64,000 nt of DNA, taken from JAIQGF01 sp051006995. Lineage in GTDB: Bacteria > Acidobacteriota > Terriglobia > Terriglobales > Acidobacteriaceae. The first letter of the stretch is position 1, and every line of letters starts with the position of its first letter. Under the pieces are notes generated by a model that was not told where the DNA came from, did no database searches, and saw only the letters and a list, made by a program, of their open reading frames with translations. The stretch spans positions 1-64,000 of the forward strand of contig JBPCSQ010000010.1 of NCBI GenBank assembly GCA_051006995.1, given 5' to 3'. Shown piece after piece: positions 17,897 through 27,831 of the stretch. Position numbers and translations under genes: made by a program.

Positions 17897-18016
17897 TCAG
17901 ATGGCGCCGGCGAGGCGGAGGCGGGCGACCGGATCGAGATCTTCGTCGTTGCGATTGCGACGCATCAGCCAGCTCATAAACAGGCAGCCGAGCGCAAAGT
18001 ACATTCCGTTCTTCAT
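17897..18016 (-). CDS. Small hypothetical protein (39 aa)
   Basis: A 39-residue frame starting MKNGMYFALGCLFMSWLMRR, with one short hydrophobic helix and then an acidic/basic tail (NRNDEDLDPVARLRL). It lies 37 bases downstream of the small membrane-protein gene at 18054-18203 on the same strand and may be co-transcribed. It is too short for a domain call; gene reality rests on the membrane-like composition and position. Confidence 0.45.
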   Translation of the reverse strand: MKNGMYFALGCLFMSWLMRRNRNDEDLDPVARLRLAGAI

Positions 18017-18053
18017 TCCTTTAACTTCCTTTCCAACCCCTGCCCCGACCACG

Positions 18054-18203
18054 CTAGACGACAGTTCTGCGGCCTTCAGCCAGGCGGACGATCAGCACAA
18101 TCAACGCGATCAGCAGGAGCAGATGAATCAGTCCACCGCCGAAGTTGAAGGTGAATCCGAGAAGCCAGAGCAGAAGCAGAAGCACGAAAATCGTCCACAG
18201 CAT
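18054..18203 (-). CDS. lmo0937-type small membrane protein
   Basis: A 49-residue very hydrophobic protein with two membrane helices (TIFVLLLLLWLLGFTF and LIHLLLLIALIVLIVRL) separated by NFGGG, ending in a short charged tail. Size, the LWLLGF...GG.IHLLL pattern and the two-helix layout match the lmo0937 family of small membrane proteins, often stress-related; the exact role is unknown. It starts at the ATG at 18203 downstream of the acetyl-CoA synthetase. Confidence 0.75.
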   Translation of the reverse strand: MLWTIFVLLLLLWLLGFTFNFGGGLIHLLLLIALIVLIVRLAEGRRTVV

Positions 18204-18291
18204 GGGGCCCTCCACAGCTACTCAGGATTTCGATGGGAGGGATGGATGGCGCGTTGCCAGAGTCAGTGTGCAGCGGTCAGCGGCCAGAAGA

Positions 18292-18315
18292 AGCCCGGCC
18301 GAGGGCGGCCGGGCT
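18292..18315 (-). terminator. GC-rich hairpin after acs
   Basis: Inverted repeat AGCCCGGCCG / CGGCCGGGCT (18292-18301 and 18306-18315, 4-nt loop) 50 bases past the acs stop. The same hairpin with one loop change recurs at 45625-45646, so it is a dispersed element as well as a plausible terminator. Confidence 0.55.
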
Positions 18316-18364
18316 ACAGCGTTGGTCCGCGCGTTGGAGGGCGAACGCGCTCCTGCGGTCTTTC

Positions 18365-20335
<1,971 letters not shown>

Positions 20336-20344
20336 GTTGACCTC

Positions 20345-20450
20345 GTAGCTTTTAGCTTGTAGCTCTTAGCGATTAGCTCTTAGTGACTGCCGGCTGGCCT
20401 GTTCACCACTCTTACGCGGGGCTAGCTAGGCTAAGAGCTAAAAGCTGCTG
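20345..20450. repeat. Tandem-word inverted element A (7-bp word TAGCTCT)
   Basis: Left arm 20345-20383 is about five copies of a 7-bp word (TAGCTTT, TAGCTTG, TAGCTCT, TAGCGAT, TAGCTCT). Right arm 20421-20449 carries the reverse complement (CTAAGAGCTAAAAGCT). They could pair into a long imperfect hairpin between the two synthetase genes. Element B at 63632 uses the same word. Confidence 0.75.
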
Positions 20451-20453
20451 TTT

Positions 20454-22364
20454 TCATTGCTCCATGGTCGAAATGTCGCCCACATCCTGGCCGGCCTCCT
20501 TCGCCTTCAAGAAGCGGCGAAGGATCTTGCCAGAGCGGGTCTTGGGCAAGCCCGCAACAAATTCGATGGCCGAAGGCGCCGCGATCGGGCCGAGCTCACG
20601 GCGAACGTGCTCGATCAAGCCGGCCGCGAGCGTCTCCGACGGCGTGTGCCCGGCGCGCGTGGTCACGAAAGCTTTGATGCTTTCGCCCTTCACCGGGTCA
20701 GGAACACCGATGGCGGCCGCTTCCGCCACGGCAGGGTGGGAAACCAGCGCGCTCTCCACCTCAGCTGTGCCGATGCGATGCCCGGCGACATTGAGCACGT
20801 CGTCCACGCGGCCGAGAACGCTGATGTAGCCCTGCTCATCTTTCACGGCGACGTCGCCGGTGTGGTAGAAGCCGCCGGGAACCACCTTCCACTCGCGGGT
20901 AAAACGCTCGTCATCGCCCCAGACGGTACGCATCATGTGAGGGAAAGGACGCTTGAGCACCAGCCGTCCCCCGGTGCCCGGCGGCAGCGACTTGCCGTTC
21001 TCATCCACCACGTCGGCTTCGCAGCCGGGCAAGGACACGCCCGCCTTGCCGGGGCGCATCGGCATCGATGCCGGCGTACCAATGGCAGGACCGCCGAGTT
21101 CGGTTTGCCACCAGTTATCAATCACGTAGCCCCACTTACCGTCGCCCGCCAGATGGGTTTGCGCCCAGCGCCATGCCTCGGGATTCAGCGGCTCGCCGGC
21201 GCAGGCGATGACCTTCAGACTGGTGAGGTCGTACTTCGCGGGTAGCGCGTCGCCAAACTTCATAAACATGCGCAGCGCAGTAGGCGCGGTGAACATCTTG
21301 GTGATGCCGTATTTCTGGATGATTTCGTAGGCGATGTCCGGGCGCGGGTAATCAATGGCGCCTTCGCGGAACAGCGTTGTCACACCGGCGCACAGCGGCG
21401 CATACACTATGTAAGAATGGCCGACTATCCAGCCGATGTCGCTGGTGCACCAGAAAACGTCGCGGTCACTGACGTCGAAATACGAGCGCAGATGATAGGT
21501 GGTACCGACCATGTAGCCGCCGTGGACATGCACCACGCCCTTGGGCTTGCCGGTGCTGCCCGAGGTGTAGAGGATGAAGAGCGGGTCCTCGGCATCCATC
21601 TCCTCGACCACCGGGATGGCGGACGCCTTCATCAGCTCCTGGAAATCCACTTCCTTCTTGCTGGCGGGCTCGAAGCCCTGGCGGGCGTACAGCACGACGT
21701 GCTCGACAAACTCGACGCCGTCCAGCGCTTCGTCGGCAATGGCCTTAAGCGCGACGGTCTTGCCGCGGCGGTAGCCGACATCACCGACGATGACAACTTT
21801 CGCCTGCGCGTCGGTGATGCGGTCGCGCAACGCGGTGTGTCCGAGGCCGGCGTAAACCACAGAGTGAATCGCGCCGATACGCGCGCAGGCCAGCATGGAA
21901 ACCGCGCCCTCAATGGTGAGCGGCATGTAGATGACAACCCGGTCGCCCTTCTTCACGCCGAGCGACTTCAGGCCATTGGCGAAGCGGCAGACCATGTTGT
22001 ACAGCGCGCCGTAGCTGACGGTGCGCTCGGAGCCGTCTTCGCCCAGCCAAATGAAGGCGGCGACATTGCGTCGGTCGGAGTGAGCATGACGGTCGAGCGC
22101 ATTGAGCGTGATGTTGGTGCGAGCCCCCAGGAACCAGCGGTGGTGGGCGCCGTCGAACTCCATGACCTTGTTCCACGGGTGCGTCCAGTGAAAATCTTTG
22201 GCGACGTTGGCCCAGAACTGCTCCGGGGCCTCGATGGAGCGGCGGTACTCCTCGGCCCAGTTCTTCAGCAGGACCTGGTCGGCGACGACCCTGGGGGCGG
22301 CATACTCGCTGGTTTCGGTCAGAAGGTTGGAAATACCACTGGCGGCTGGGCTGCTGGTACTCAT
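20454..22364 (-). CDS. AMP-dependent acyl-CoA synthetase, Acs paralogue
   Basis: A 636-residue protein aligned in motif order with Acs: N-terminal NWAEEYRRSIEAPEQFWANVAKDFHW, YTSGSTGKPKGVVHVHGGY, WWQTELGGPAIGTP, VLGRVDDVLNVAGHRIGT and PKTRSGKILRR. It is clearly a diverged paralogue of the neighbouring acs (for example WFLGARTNITLNALDRH instead of WFSGGEMNLSYNCLDF), so propionate or another short acid is possible. A perfect CRP-type palindrome lies 66 bases upstream of the ATG, matching the way acetate activation is often catabolite-controlled. Confidence 0.9.
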   Translation of the reverse strand: MSTSSPAASGISNLLTETSEYAAPRVVADQVLLKNWAEEYRRSIEAPEQFWANVAKDFHWTHPWNKVMEFDGAHHRWFLGARTNITLNALDRHAHSDRRNVAAFIWLGEDGSERTVSYGALYNMVCRFANGLKSLGVKKGDRVVIYMPLTIEGAVSMLACARIGAIHSVVYAGLGHTALRDRITDAQAKVVIVGDVGYRRGKTVALKAIADEALDGVEFVEHVVLYARQGFEPASKKEVDFQELMKASAIPVVEEMDAEDPLFILYTSGSTGKPKGVVHVHGGYMVGTTYHLRSYFDVSDRDVFWCTSDIGWIVGHSYIVYAPLCAGVTTLFREGAIDYPRPDIAYEIIQKYGITKMFTAPTALRMFMKFGDALPAKYDLTSLKVIACAGEPLNPEAWRWAQTHLAGDGKWGYVIDNWWQTELGGPAIGTPASMPMRPGKAGVSLPGCEADVVDENGKSLPPGTGGRLVLKRPFPHMMRTVWGDDERFTREWKVVPGGFYHTGDVAVKDEQGYISVLGRVDDVLNVAGHRIGTAEVESALVSHPAVAEAAAIGVPDPVKGESIKAFVTTRAGHTPSETLAAGLIEHVRRELGPIAAPSAIEFVAGLPKTRSGKILRRFLKAKEAGQDVGDISTMEQ

Positions 22365-22429
22365 GGCGAAACCCCCACGGGACGGGCCGTAATCTTAACG
22401 CCGGGGAGAGGTGGGCTGCAACGTCCGAA

Positions 22430-22445
22430 TGTGATGCAGGTCACA
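22430..22445. promoter_or_regulatory. CRP/FNR-type operator upstream of the second acetyl-CoA synthetase
   Basis: Perfect TGTGA-TGCAGG-TCACA palindrome, the canonical CRP half-site pair with a 6-bp spacer, centred about 73 bases before the start codon at 22364. Similar sites lie at 27796 and 48413. Confidence 0.6.
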
Positions 22446-22473
22446 TCATGATGTTGCAAGAGTGAGGGGTGGA

Positions 22474-22535
22474 AACCAGCGCTGAAGCGCTGCCGTGGTA
22501 GGGAATTTATTCACCGGCCTGAAGGCCGGTGCTCC
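22474..22535. repeat. 62-bp direct repeat, copy 1
   Basis: Matches 23008-23069 over 62 bases without gaps and with only a few transitions; the last 24 or so bases are identical and include the hairpin ACCGGCC-TGAA-GGCCGGT (22513-22530). Confidence 0.8.
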
Positions 22536-22564
22536 ACCGCGGCATCGACGATGGGCGCTCTGCC

Positions 22565-22924
22565 CTAGAAGCTATCTTTTTCGCTGGAAGGAGTGAAGTG
22601 CATGACGAACGAGAACCACGGCAGTTCCACCGGCAACCGGTAGTCGGCGGCAAGGTACATGGTTCCGGGACTCGGACGCTCGACCGTTACCTGGGTCGGG
22701 TCAAGCTCAATGCCATGTTCCTTGGCCATGTGAATTACGGCATCGCGGAAATCATCATCGGAGCGCGGCGGAGTGTAGCGAATGTAGTTGCGAGACTGTG
22801 ATGCCAGGTCACGCATGTCTGACTGCAGCTCAATATTCGCCACTTCGCCCGAGCCGACGCGCCACCCCGTCGAGATCCCGATTGCGAGGACCGCGATTCC
22901 GATGATGACTTTGATCGGTCGCAT
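22565..22924 (-). CDS. Membrane-anchored hypothetical protein flanked by direct repeats
   Basis: A 119-residue protein with one N-terminal membrane anchor (VIIGIAVLAIGISTGW) and a soluble domain containing SDDDFRDAVIHMAKEHGIELDPTQVTVE and YRLPVELPWFSFVMHF. The layout (anchor, then D..I..A...GI.L....V.V) recalls DUF4845-like proteins, but I am not sure of the family. The start was put at the ATG before the anchor; a GTG at 22984 in the same frame would add 20 residues. The gene sits alone between two copies of a 62-bp direct repeat. Confidence 0.65.
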   Translation of the reverse strand: MRPIKVIIGIAVLAIGISTGWRVGSGEVANIELQSDMRDLASQSRNYIRYTPPRSDDDFRDAVIHMAKEHGIELDPTQVTVERPSPGTMYLAADYRLPVELPWFSFVMHFTPSSEKDSF

Positions 22925-23007
22925 AAGCAGCTGGAGTGAATGGTACAAATCCAGCCCGCGCCGCGGAAGGTCACCAGAGGACACAGCCTTCAGTCACGCA
23001 GCATTTC

Positions 23008-23069
23008 AACCAGCGCTAAGGCGCCGCCGTAGTAGGGAGTCTATTCACCGGCCTGAAGGCCGGTGCTCC
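23008..23069. repeat. 62-bp direct repeat, copy 2
   Basis: Second copy in the same orientation as 22474-22535, with the same ACCGGCC-TGAA-GGCCGGT hairpin at 23047-23064. The pair brackets the small membrane-protein gene. Confidence 0.8.
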
Positions 23070-23152
23070 CACCTCTGAATGCAAGCGATCCAGGGTTTCT
23101 CGATCCTGGCGTGCGCCCTCGCCGACTGGGACGTTCCGAGGCGATTCGGAAG

Positions 23153-24001
23153 CTACTTCACGGCCCCGACGGTGAACCCGGCGATGAAGCGGTCGAGGAA
23201 CAGGTTATAGAGGATGGCGATAGGCACGCTGGCCAGCAGACAGGCGGCCATGAGCGAGCCCCAGTAGTAGACGTCGCCGCGCACCAGGAAGGTCGGCACA
23301 CCGACGCCGAGCATCTGGTTTCGCTCGGTGGAGATGAAGGTCAACGCGTACACGAACTCCTGCGTGACGAGCGTAAACGTAAAGATGACCACGGTCAGGA
23401 TGCCGGAGAGCGAGATGGGCACTACCAGCTTGAAGAACGCGCCCAATCGCGTGAGGCCGTCCACCATGGCGGCGTCCTCCAGCTCGCGCGGGATGGATTT
23501 GAAGAAACCCATCAGCAGCCAGATGGAAAAGGGCACAGTAAATGTGGGGTACACCAGCACCACGGCCCAGATCGTGTCCTGCAATCCGAGAATGGCGACG
23601 ATGCGCGACAGCGGGATGAAGAGCAGGGTCGGCGGAACCAGATAGGTCAGGAAGATACCGATACCAATGTTTTGCCCCCAGCGTCCGGTGAGCCGAGTGA
23701 GGGCGTAGGCCGCAGGCAGCGCAAGGAACAGCGTGATGCCAACCACGATTGCGCCGACGATGGCGGTGTTTGCCACCCACGTCAAATACTGCGTCTGCGT
23801 GAACAGCAGGTGCAGGTGCTCGAGCGTCGGCTTCATGTTGAACTTGAACGGATTGTTCTCGAGCGTATAGAGGTCGGCCGTCTGCTTAAAGGTGGTGATC
23901 AGCATCCAGTAGAACGGAAAGGCGAGCAGGACGCAGAAGATGATCAGCACCACCCAGCGTAGCGAGTTTTTGGCCAGATATTCGGCGAACCGCTTGCGCA
24001 T
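23153..24001 (-). CDS. Carbohydrate ABC transporter permease (MalG type)
   Basis: A 282-residue inner-membrane permease with six hydrophobic segments. The coupling loop that contacts the ATPase is IPRELEDAAMVDGLTRLGAFFKLVVPISLSG (EAA-type motif). The first periplasmic region LENNPFKFNMKPTLEHL is typical of MalG-family proteins. Its ATG overlaps the stop of the preceding permease as TGATG. It is the last gene of a four-gene importer unit running from the binding protein to this permease. Confidence 0.93.
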   Translation of the reverse strand: MRKRFAEYLAKNSLRWVVLIIFCVLLAFPFYWMLITTFKQTADLYTLENNPFKFNMKPTLEHLHLLFTQTQYLTWVANTAIVGAIVVGITLFLALPAAYALTRLTGRWGQNIGIGIFLTYLVPPTLLFIPLSRIVAILGLQDTIWAVVLVYPTFTVPFSIWLLMGFFKSIPRELEDAAMVDGLTRLGAFFKLVVPISLSGILTVVIFTFTLVTQEFVYALTFISTERNQMLGVGVPTFLVRGDVYYWGSLMAACLLASVPIAILYNLFLDRFIAGFTVGAVK

Positions 24002-24999
24002 CAGGCCACCTCGGCGCGATGCGCGGTGCGCAGCATGAAGTAGGTGACGGCCACCAGGATGGGCACCAGGAACAGGGAGATGGCGGCGCCTTGCGAGAGG
24101 TCGCCGGCCAGAATGCCGGTGAAGAAAGCCAGCGACGGCAGCACCTGGGTGGAATCGAAGGGACCGCCGGCGGTGAGGACGTACACCACGGTCATGTCGG
24201 TGAACGTAAACACGATCCCAAACAGCACCGCGACCGTGATGATGGGCAGCATCATCGGGATCGTGATCTGAAACAGGGTGCGGAAAAAGCTGGCGCCGTC
24301 CACCTGCGCGGCTTCCGGGATGTCCTTGGGAATAGCGGTAAGGCCAGCAAGCATGATGACGGTGGAAAACGGTATCAACCGCCAACTGTGTACCAGGATG
24401 ACGGAAGCCATGGCCAGCGTGGGCTCGCCCAGCCACATCGGCGCCATGTAAGGCTTGAAAAGGTGCAACTGGTACACCGCGACCCAGTTGATGACGCTGT
24501 AGAGCGAGTCGAGAATCCACTTCCAGCCAATGGCGCCCAGAGAGATCGGCGCCACCCAGGGCAGCAGGATCAAAAACCGCACAAAGCCGCGGCCGACAAA
24601 CTTGTCCTTCAGAGCCACCGACAAAAAGGTGGAGGCAACAATGACGATGACCTGCGAAATGATGGTGAAGAGGAAGGAATTCACCAGCGCTTTGCGGAAG
24701 CTCGGGCTTTGCAGGATGCTACGGAAGTTTTCCAGCCCGACCCAGTGCGACTCGATGCTGCCCACCTTCACATCGGTAAAGGCATACACGAAGGCCATGA
24801 AGAAGGGGATTCCGATCAGGGCAACAATGAAGAGCACCGCCGGGGTGAACATGGCGATGCCGAGCACGCGCGCCCGGCCTTCGGGGGTGCGGCGCCAGGG
24901 AACAGGGGCGGCGCTGCCATCGCTGGATTTTGGGGGCTGAACGCCGACGGTCTCCGGTGGAACCTTGGCGGAAGCCGGCGGGTCGGCCTTCATTGCCAT
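24001..24999 (-). CDS. Carbohydrate ABC transporter permease (MalF type)
   Basis: A 332-residue permease: a Pro/Ala-rich cytosolic leader of about 45 residues, then six membrane segments, with the EAA loop IPEAAQVDGASFFRTLFQITIPMM. YVLTAGGPFDSTQVL near the C terminus is the usual family signature. It overlaps the upstream ATPase gene by 10 bases and the downstream permease by one base. Partner of the MalG-type permease in an importer heterodimer. Confidence 0.93.
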   Translation of the reverse strand: MAMKADPPASAKVPPETVGVQPPKSSDGSAAPVPWRRTPEGRARVLGIAMFTPAVLFIVALIGIPFFMAFVYAFTDVKVGSIESHWVGLENFRSILQSPSFRKALVNSFLFTIISQVIVIVASTFLSVALKDKFVGRGFVRFLILLPWVAPISLGAIGWKWILDSLYSVINWVAVYQLHLFKPYMAPMWLGEPTLAMASVILVHSWRLIPFSTVIMLAGLTAIPKDIPEAAQVDGASFFRTLFQITIPMMLPIITVAVLFGIVFTFTDMTVVYVLTAGGPFDSTQVLPSLAFFTGILAGDLSQGAAISLFLVPILVAVTYFMLRTAHRAEVA

Positions 25000-26027
25000 G
25001 CCAGCACCTTGGGCTGAGTCCTCTTTTCGGTCTGCTTGTCGAAGAAATGCAGGTCCGCTTCGCGTACGCCGAACTCGTAGGTCTGGTCAGCCTCAAATGA
25101 TGACGCCGATGCCAGCCGCGAGACGACTTCTTTGCCGTCGAACTTCCCGCCCATGATGATGCCGTACACAATCCATTCCGCGCCCAGATATTCCGTGATC
25201 TTCACCTTCATCTGGAACTTAACCGCAGCATTGGGCGCCAACTCCTCCGGCAGCAGGTGTTCTGGCCGGAAGCCGACAATGACGTCGGAGTCTTGCATAA
25301 GGTTCATGGGCGGCGAACCCAGAAAGGTGGCGACGAAGGTGTCGGCCGGAGTGTCATACACCTCGCGCGGCGTGCCGAGCTGGCGCACGACGCCCCTGTG
25401 CAGCACCATCACGCGGTCGCCCATAGCCATGGCCTCGACTTGGTCGTGCGTGACGTAGATGGTCGTGGTGCCCACGCGCTTGTGGAACGATTCCAATTCT
25501 TCGCGGGCGCTGGCGCGCAGCTTGGCGTCGAGGTTGGAGAGCGGCTCGTCGAGCAGGAAGACGGAAGGCTCGCGCACGATGGCGCGGGCCAGGGCCACGC
25601 GCTGGCGCTCGCCGCCGGACAGCTCTCGCGGCTTGCGATTCAGCAGGTGTCCAATGCCGAGTAGTCCGGACGCCCACTCGACTTTCTGGCGGTGGGTGTT
25701 CTTCGGGACTTTCTGCGCCTTCAGCGGGAAAGAGATGTTGTTATAGACGGAAAGGTGAGGGTAAAGCGCGTAGCTCTGGAACACCATGGCAATGCCGCGC
25801 TCGCGGGGCGAAAGATTGTTGACCATCCGCCCGCCGATAAAAATCTCGCCGGCCGTGGGGACTTCCAGGCCGGCGATCATGCGCAGCAAAGTGGTCTTCC
25901 CAGACCCGGACGGGCCCAGGAAAACCAGAAACTCGCCTTCGCGAGTTTCCAGGTTCACATCGTTAACCGCTCCGAGCTCCCCTTCTTTAAAAACCTTGGT
26001 CAGTTGCTTGGTTTCAACGACTGCCAT
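24990..26027 (-). CDS. ABC transporter ATP-binding protein (MalK/UgpC type)
   Basis: A 345-residue ATPase. Walker A GPSGSGKTT at 38-46, Q loop MVFQSYALYPH, signature LSGGERQR, Walker B VFLLDEPLSNLD, switch His in YVTHDQVEAM. The C-terminal region (about 235-345, VIVGFRPEHLLPEE onward) is a TOBE-type regulatory domain as in MalK/UgpC, which sets it apart from amino-acid or metal importers. It powers the two downstream permeases. The gene overlaps the next one by 10 bases and follows the binding-protein gene by 15 bases. Confidence 0.94.
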   Translation of the reverse strand: MAVVETKQLTKVFKEGELGAVNDVNLETREGEFLVFLGPSGSGKTTLLRMIAGLEVPTAGEIFIGGRMVNNLSPRERGIAMVFQSYALYPHLSVYNNISFPLKAQKVPKNTHRQKVEWASGLLGIGHLLNRKPRELSGGERQRVALARAIVREPSVFLLDEPLSNLDAKLRASAREELESFHKRVGTTTIYVTHDQVEAMAMGDRVMVLHRGVVRQLGTPREVYDTPADTFVATFLGSPPMNLMQDSDVIVGFRPEHLLPEELAPNAAVKFQMKVKITEYLGAEWIVYGIIMGGKFDGKEVVSRLASASSFEADQTYEFGVREADLHFFDKQTEKRTQPKVLAWQ

Positions 26028-26042
26028 CGATTCTGTCGAACC

Positions 26043-27380
26043 TCATTTCCACCGGTCGAAGATGCGCTTGTACTCCTGCTCGGCAGCCTTGGCAGCATTC
26101 TCCGGAGTTTCGTCGCCGCGGGCGACTTTGGCAAACATCGTGGGAATCACCCAAGTGCGGAACGCCTCATCAATGGCGGCCGTCGCGTAACCCGGGTAAC
26201 CCACATTGGTGGCCCAGTCTAGCACGTCAGCCAGAACGGCATACTTGGTCGGAGGATCCGCCGATGGGTCATTCTGAACGATCTTTTTGATGTCCGGCAC
26301 GGTCTGCGGGAAGCAGGGAAAGTTGTACCACTTGCCTGCCTCGAAGCCCGATTTAAAGTTGTCGATGTAGTCGATGAGGAATTGCTGCGCGCCATCTTTG
26401 TTCTCCGCGAAGTTCCAGATGACGTAGCAATCCATGACGTGCTCGGCGGCCAGGCGGTGCACCGGGCCTTTCAGCGCCTTGCTGATCATGATGTGGGGAT
26501 TGATGGGCGAGTGCTCGCGCTCCGCCTGCCGCGTGATGGAGATCGCGTTCGCGACGTACGAAGTCTTGCCCGCCAGCATGGCGCGGTTGTTCGATGACGG
26601 ATCCCAGGTGAAGACTTCCGGCGTCTCCGATTCCTGGTAAAGCGCCTTCATGAACTTGAGCGCTTCAATGGTCTGTTTGGAATTGATGGTGACGTTGCCG
26701 TGCTCATCCTGCTCGGCGCCGCCAAAGGACCAGAGCAGGGCGCGCATGGCCATGCTGGTATCCAGCTCCTGCGCCAACCCGAGACCGCAAGGATTGCCGC
26801 GCTTGTCACGGATCTTCTTGGCGCCGGTGCGCAGGTCGTCGTAGGTGTCGGGACCGTTCGGATATCCAGCTTCCGCCCACCACTCCTTGTACCAGTTGCC
26901 TGGATCCGGAACGTAGGAGTCGGAGAAGGCGAAATACTTCTTCGTCTTCGGGTTGAAGGTGGACTTGTGCGCCAGCTCGATTTTCTTGCCGTGTTTCTTC
27001 TCGCACTCCTGGTAAACGTGGGACATGTCGAGGACCTGCGGCTCGAAAGCCGCCGGTGGCGAGAGGAACATGAACAGGTCGTGGCCTTTTTTAGCCGAGA
27101 CTTCCGCCGCGGCACGCGCCGGCAGTTCGTTCAGATTGATGTGGTCCACGACCACGTTGGTGTTGTGCTTCTGGCCCCATTCTTTGGTGAAAGTATTATC
27201 GAACCACTTGTCGTAATCGGGAACGAAGTGGCTCCACTGCGCGATCTTGAGAGTTTTTTGCTGCGCTTGCGCGCGCTCCGGAAACAAGAACGTTGTTCCA
27301 ACTCCGGCAGCGACGGCGGCAGCGCCAGTCGTTTTGAGAAAGTCTCTACGGGACACGCCCCCACTGCGCTTCTTCGCCAT
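26043..27380 (-). CDS. Extracellular solute-binding protein of carbohydrate ABC importer (Tat-exported)
   Basis: A 445-residue family-1-like binding protein. A Tat signal SRRDFLKTTGAAAVAAG near residues 9-25 and a cleavage-type AQAQQ precede the mature part KTLKIAQWSHFVPDYDKWF. The large, aromatic-rich body (PGNWYKEWWAEAGYP, WSFGGAEQDEHG) suits an oligosaccharide or polyol ligand; which one cannot be read. The ATG at 27380 has a strong GAGGAGGA ribosome-binding site 9 bases upstream, so the longer frame from 27449 is rejected. First gene of the importer operon. Confidence 0.92.
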   Translation of the reverse strand: MAKKRSGGVSRRDFLKTTGAAAVAAGVGTTFLFPERAQAQQKTLKIAQWSHFVPDYDKWFDNTFTKEWGQKHNTNVVVDHINLNELPARAAAEVSAKKGHDLFMFLSPPAAFEPQVLDMSHVYQECEKKHGKKIELAHKSTFNPKTKKYFAFSDSYVPDPGNWYKEWWAEAGYPNGPDTYDDLRTGAKKIRDKRGNPCGLGLAQELDTSMAMRALLWSFGGAEQDEHGNVTINSKQTIEALKFMKALYQESETPEVFTWDPSSNNRAMLAGKTSYVANAISITRQAEREHSPINPHIMISKALKGPVHRLAAEHVMDCYVIWNFAENKDGAQQFLIDYIDNFKSGFEAGKWYNFPCFPQTVPDIKKIVQNDPSADPPTKYAVLADVLDWATNVGYPGYATAAIDEAFRTWVIPTMFAKVARGDETPENAAKAAEQEYKRIFDRWK

Positions 27381-27509
27381 ATGCAAGTCTCCTCCTCGGT
27401 TAGAAAGGCCACCACGGCAGGAACCCCAAAAAACGGCGGGGGACATCATACTCCGCGAAACATCGTAAGGCGAGGGGTGGTTTTGGCGGCCGTCGGGCGT
27501 CGCTAAAAC

Positions 27510-27728
27510 TCAGACCAACAGCCCGTGACGCGGGCCGCGCGGGTGGCGGTCATGCGCCTGCGGCACGGACGCATCCGAGGTGGAGCGAAGCGCGAACCCG
27601 GATGGCGCGCCGGGCCGGGCAGGCTGAGGTTGGCGGCCGCACGCGAGCGCGTGCAACCCCGTCCTCAGCTTGTGAGCGGGAGAGGATGGAGTCTCCGGGA
27701 TGGCGCGATCGACCTGCTGCTTACGCAT
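27510..27728 (-). CDS. Possible small basic protein (doubtful)
   Basis: A 72-residue frame starting MRKQQVDRAIPETPSS, with a plausible GGGGAGA binding site before the ATG. The composition (Arg, Pro, Ala, His) is that of random GC-rich translation and there is no domain or signal. It could instead be a transcribed leader of the ABC importer operon that begins 130 bases further on. Confidence 0.22.
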   Translation of the reverse strand: MRKQQVDRAIPETPSSPAHKLRTGLHALACGRQPQPARPGAPSGFALRSTSDASVPQAHDRHPRGPRHGLLV

Positions 27729-27795
27729 GAAATTTCTCCCCGCGAAGGGCCGCGGCGAGGATGACGCATTGTCGGGGAGGTGGCGAACCGGAATC

Positions 27796-27811
27796 TGTGA
27801 TGCCAGTCACC
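27796..27811. promoter_or_regulatory. CRP-type operator upstream of ABC importer
   Basis: TGTGA-TGCCAG-TCACC, one mismatch from the TGTGA-N6-TCACA palindrome, about 420 bases before the binding-protein start and 68 before the doubtful small frame. Confidence 0.45.
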
Positions 27812-27831
27812 CATCTGCAGTGACAGCCGGA

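Larger units (their letters stand above)
27381..27831. other. Long leader region of the ABC importer operon
   Basis: About 450 bases between the importer and the M24 peptidase. It contains a CRP-type site at 27796-27811, a weak 72-codon frame at 27510-27728, and a very GC-rich segment (27530-27660) able to fold extensively. No riboswitch class was recognised. Confidence 0.4.

Noticed and set aside
20345..20450. Possible CRISPR array
   Set aside because: The repeats are 7 bp, without spacers, and are followed by inverted copies; this does not fit a CRISPR array. No cas gene is present.
22793..22812. TGTGATGCCAGGTCAC resembling a CRP site
   Set aside because: The spacer is 7 bases instead of 6 and it lies inside the small membrane-protein coding region.
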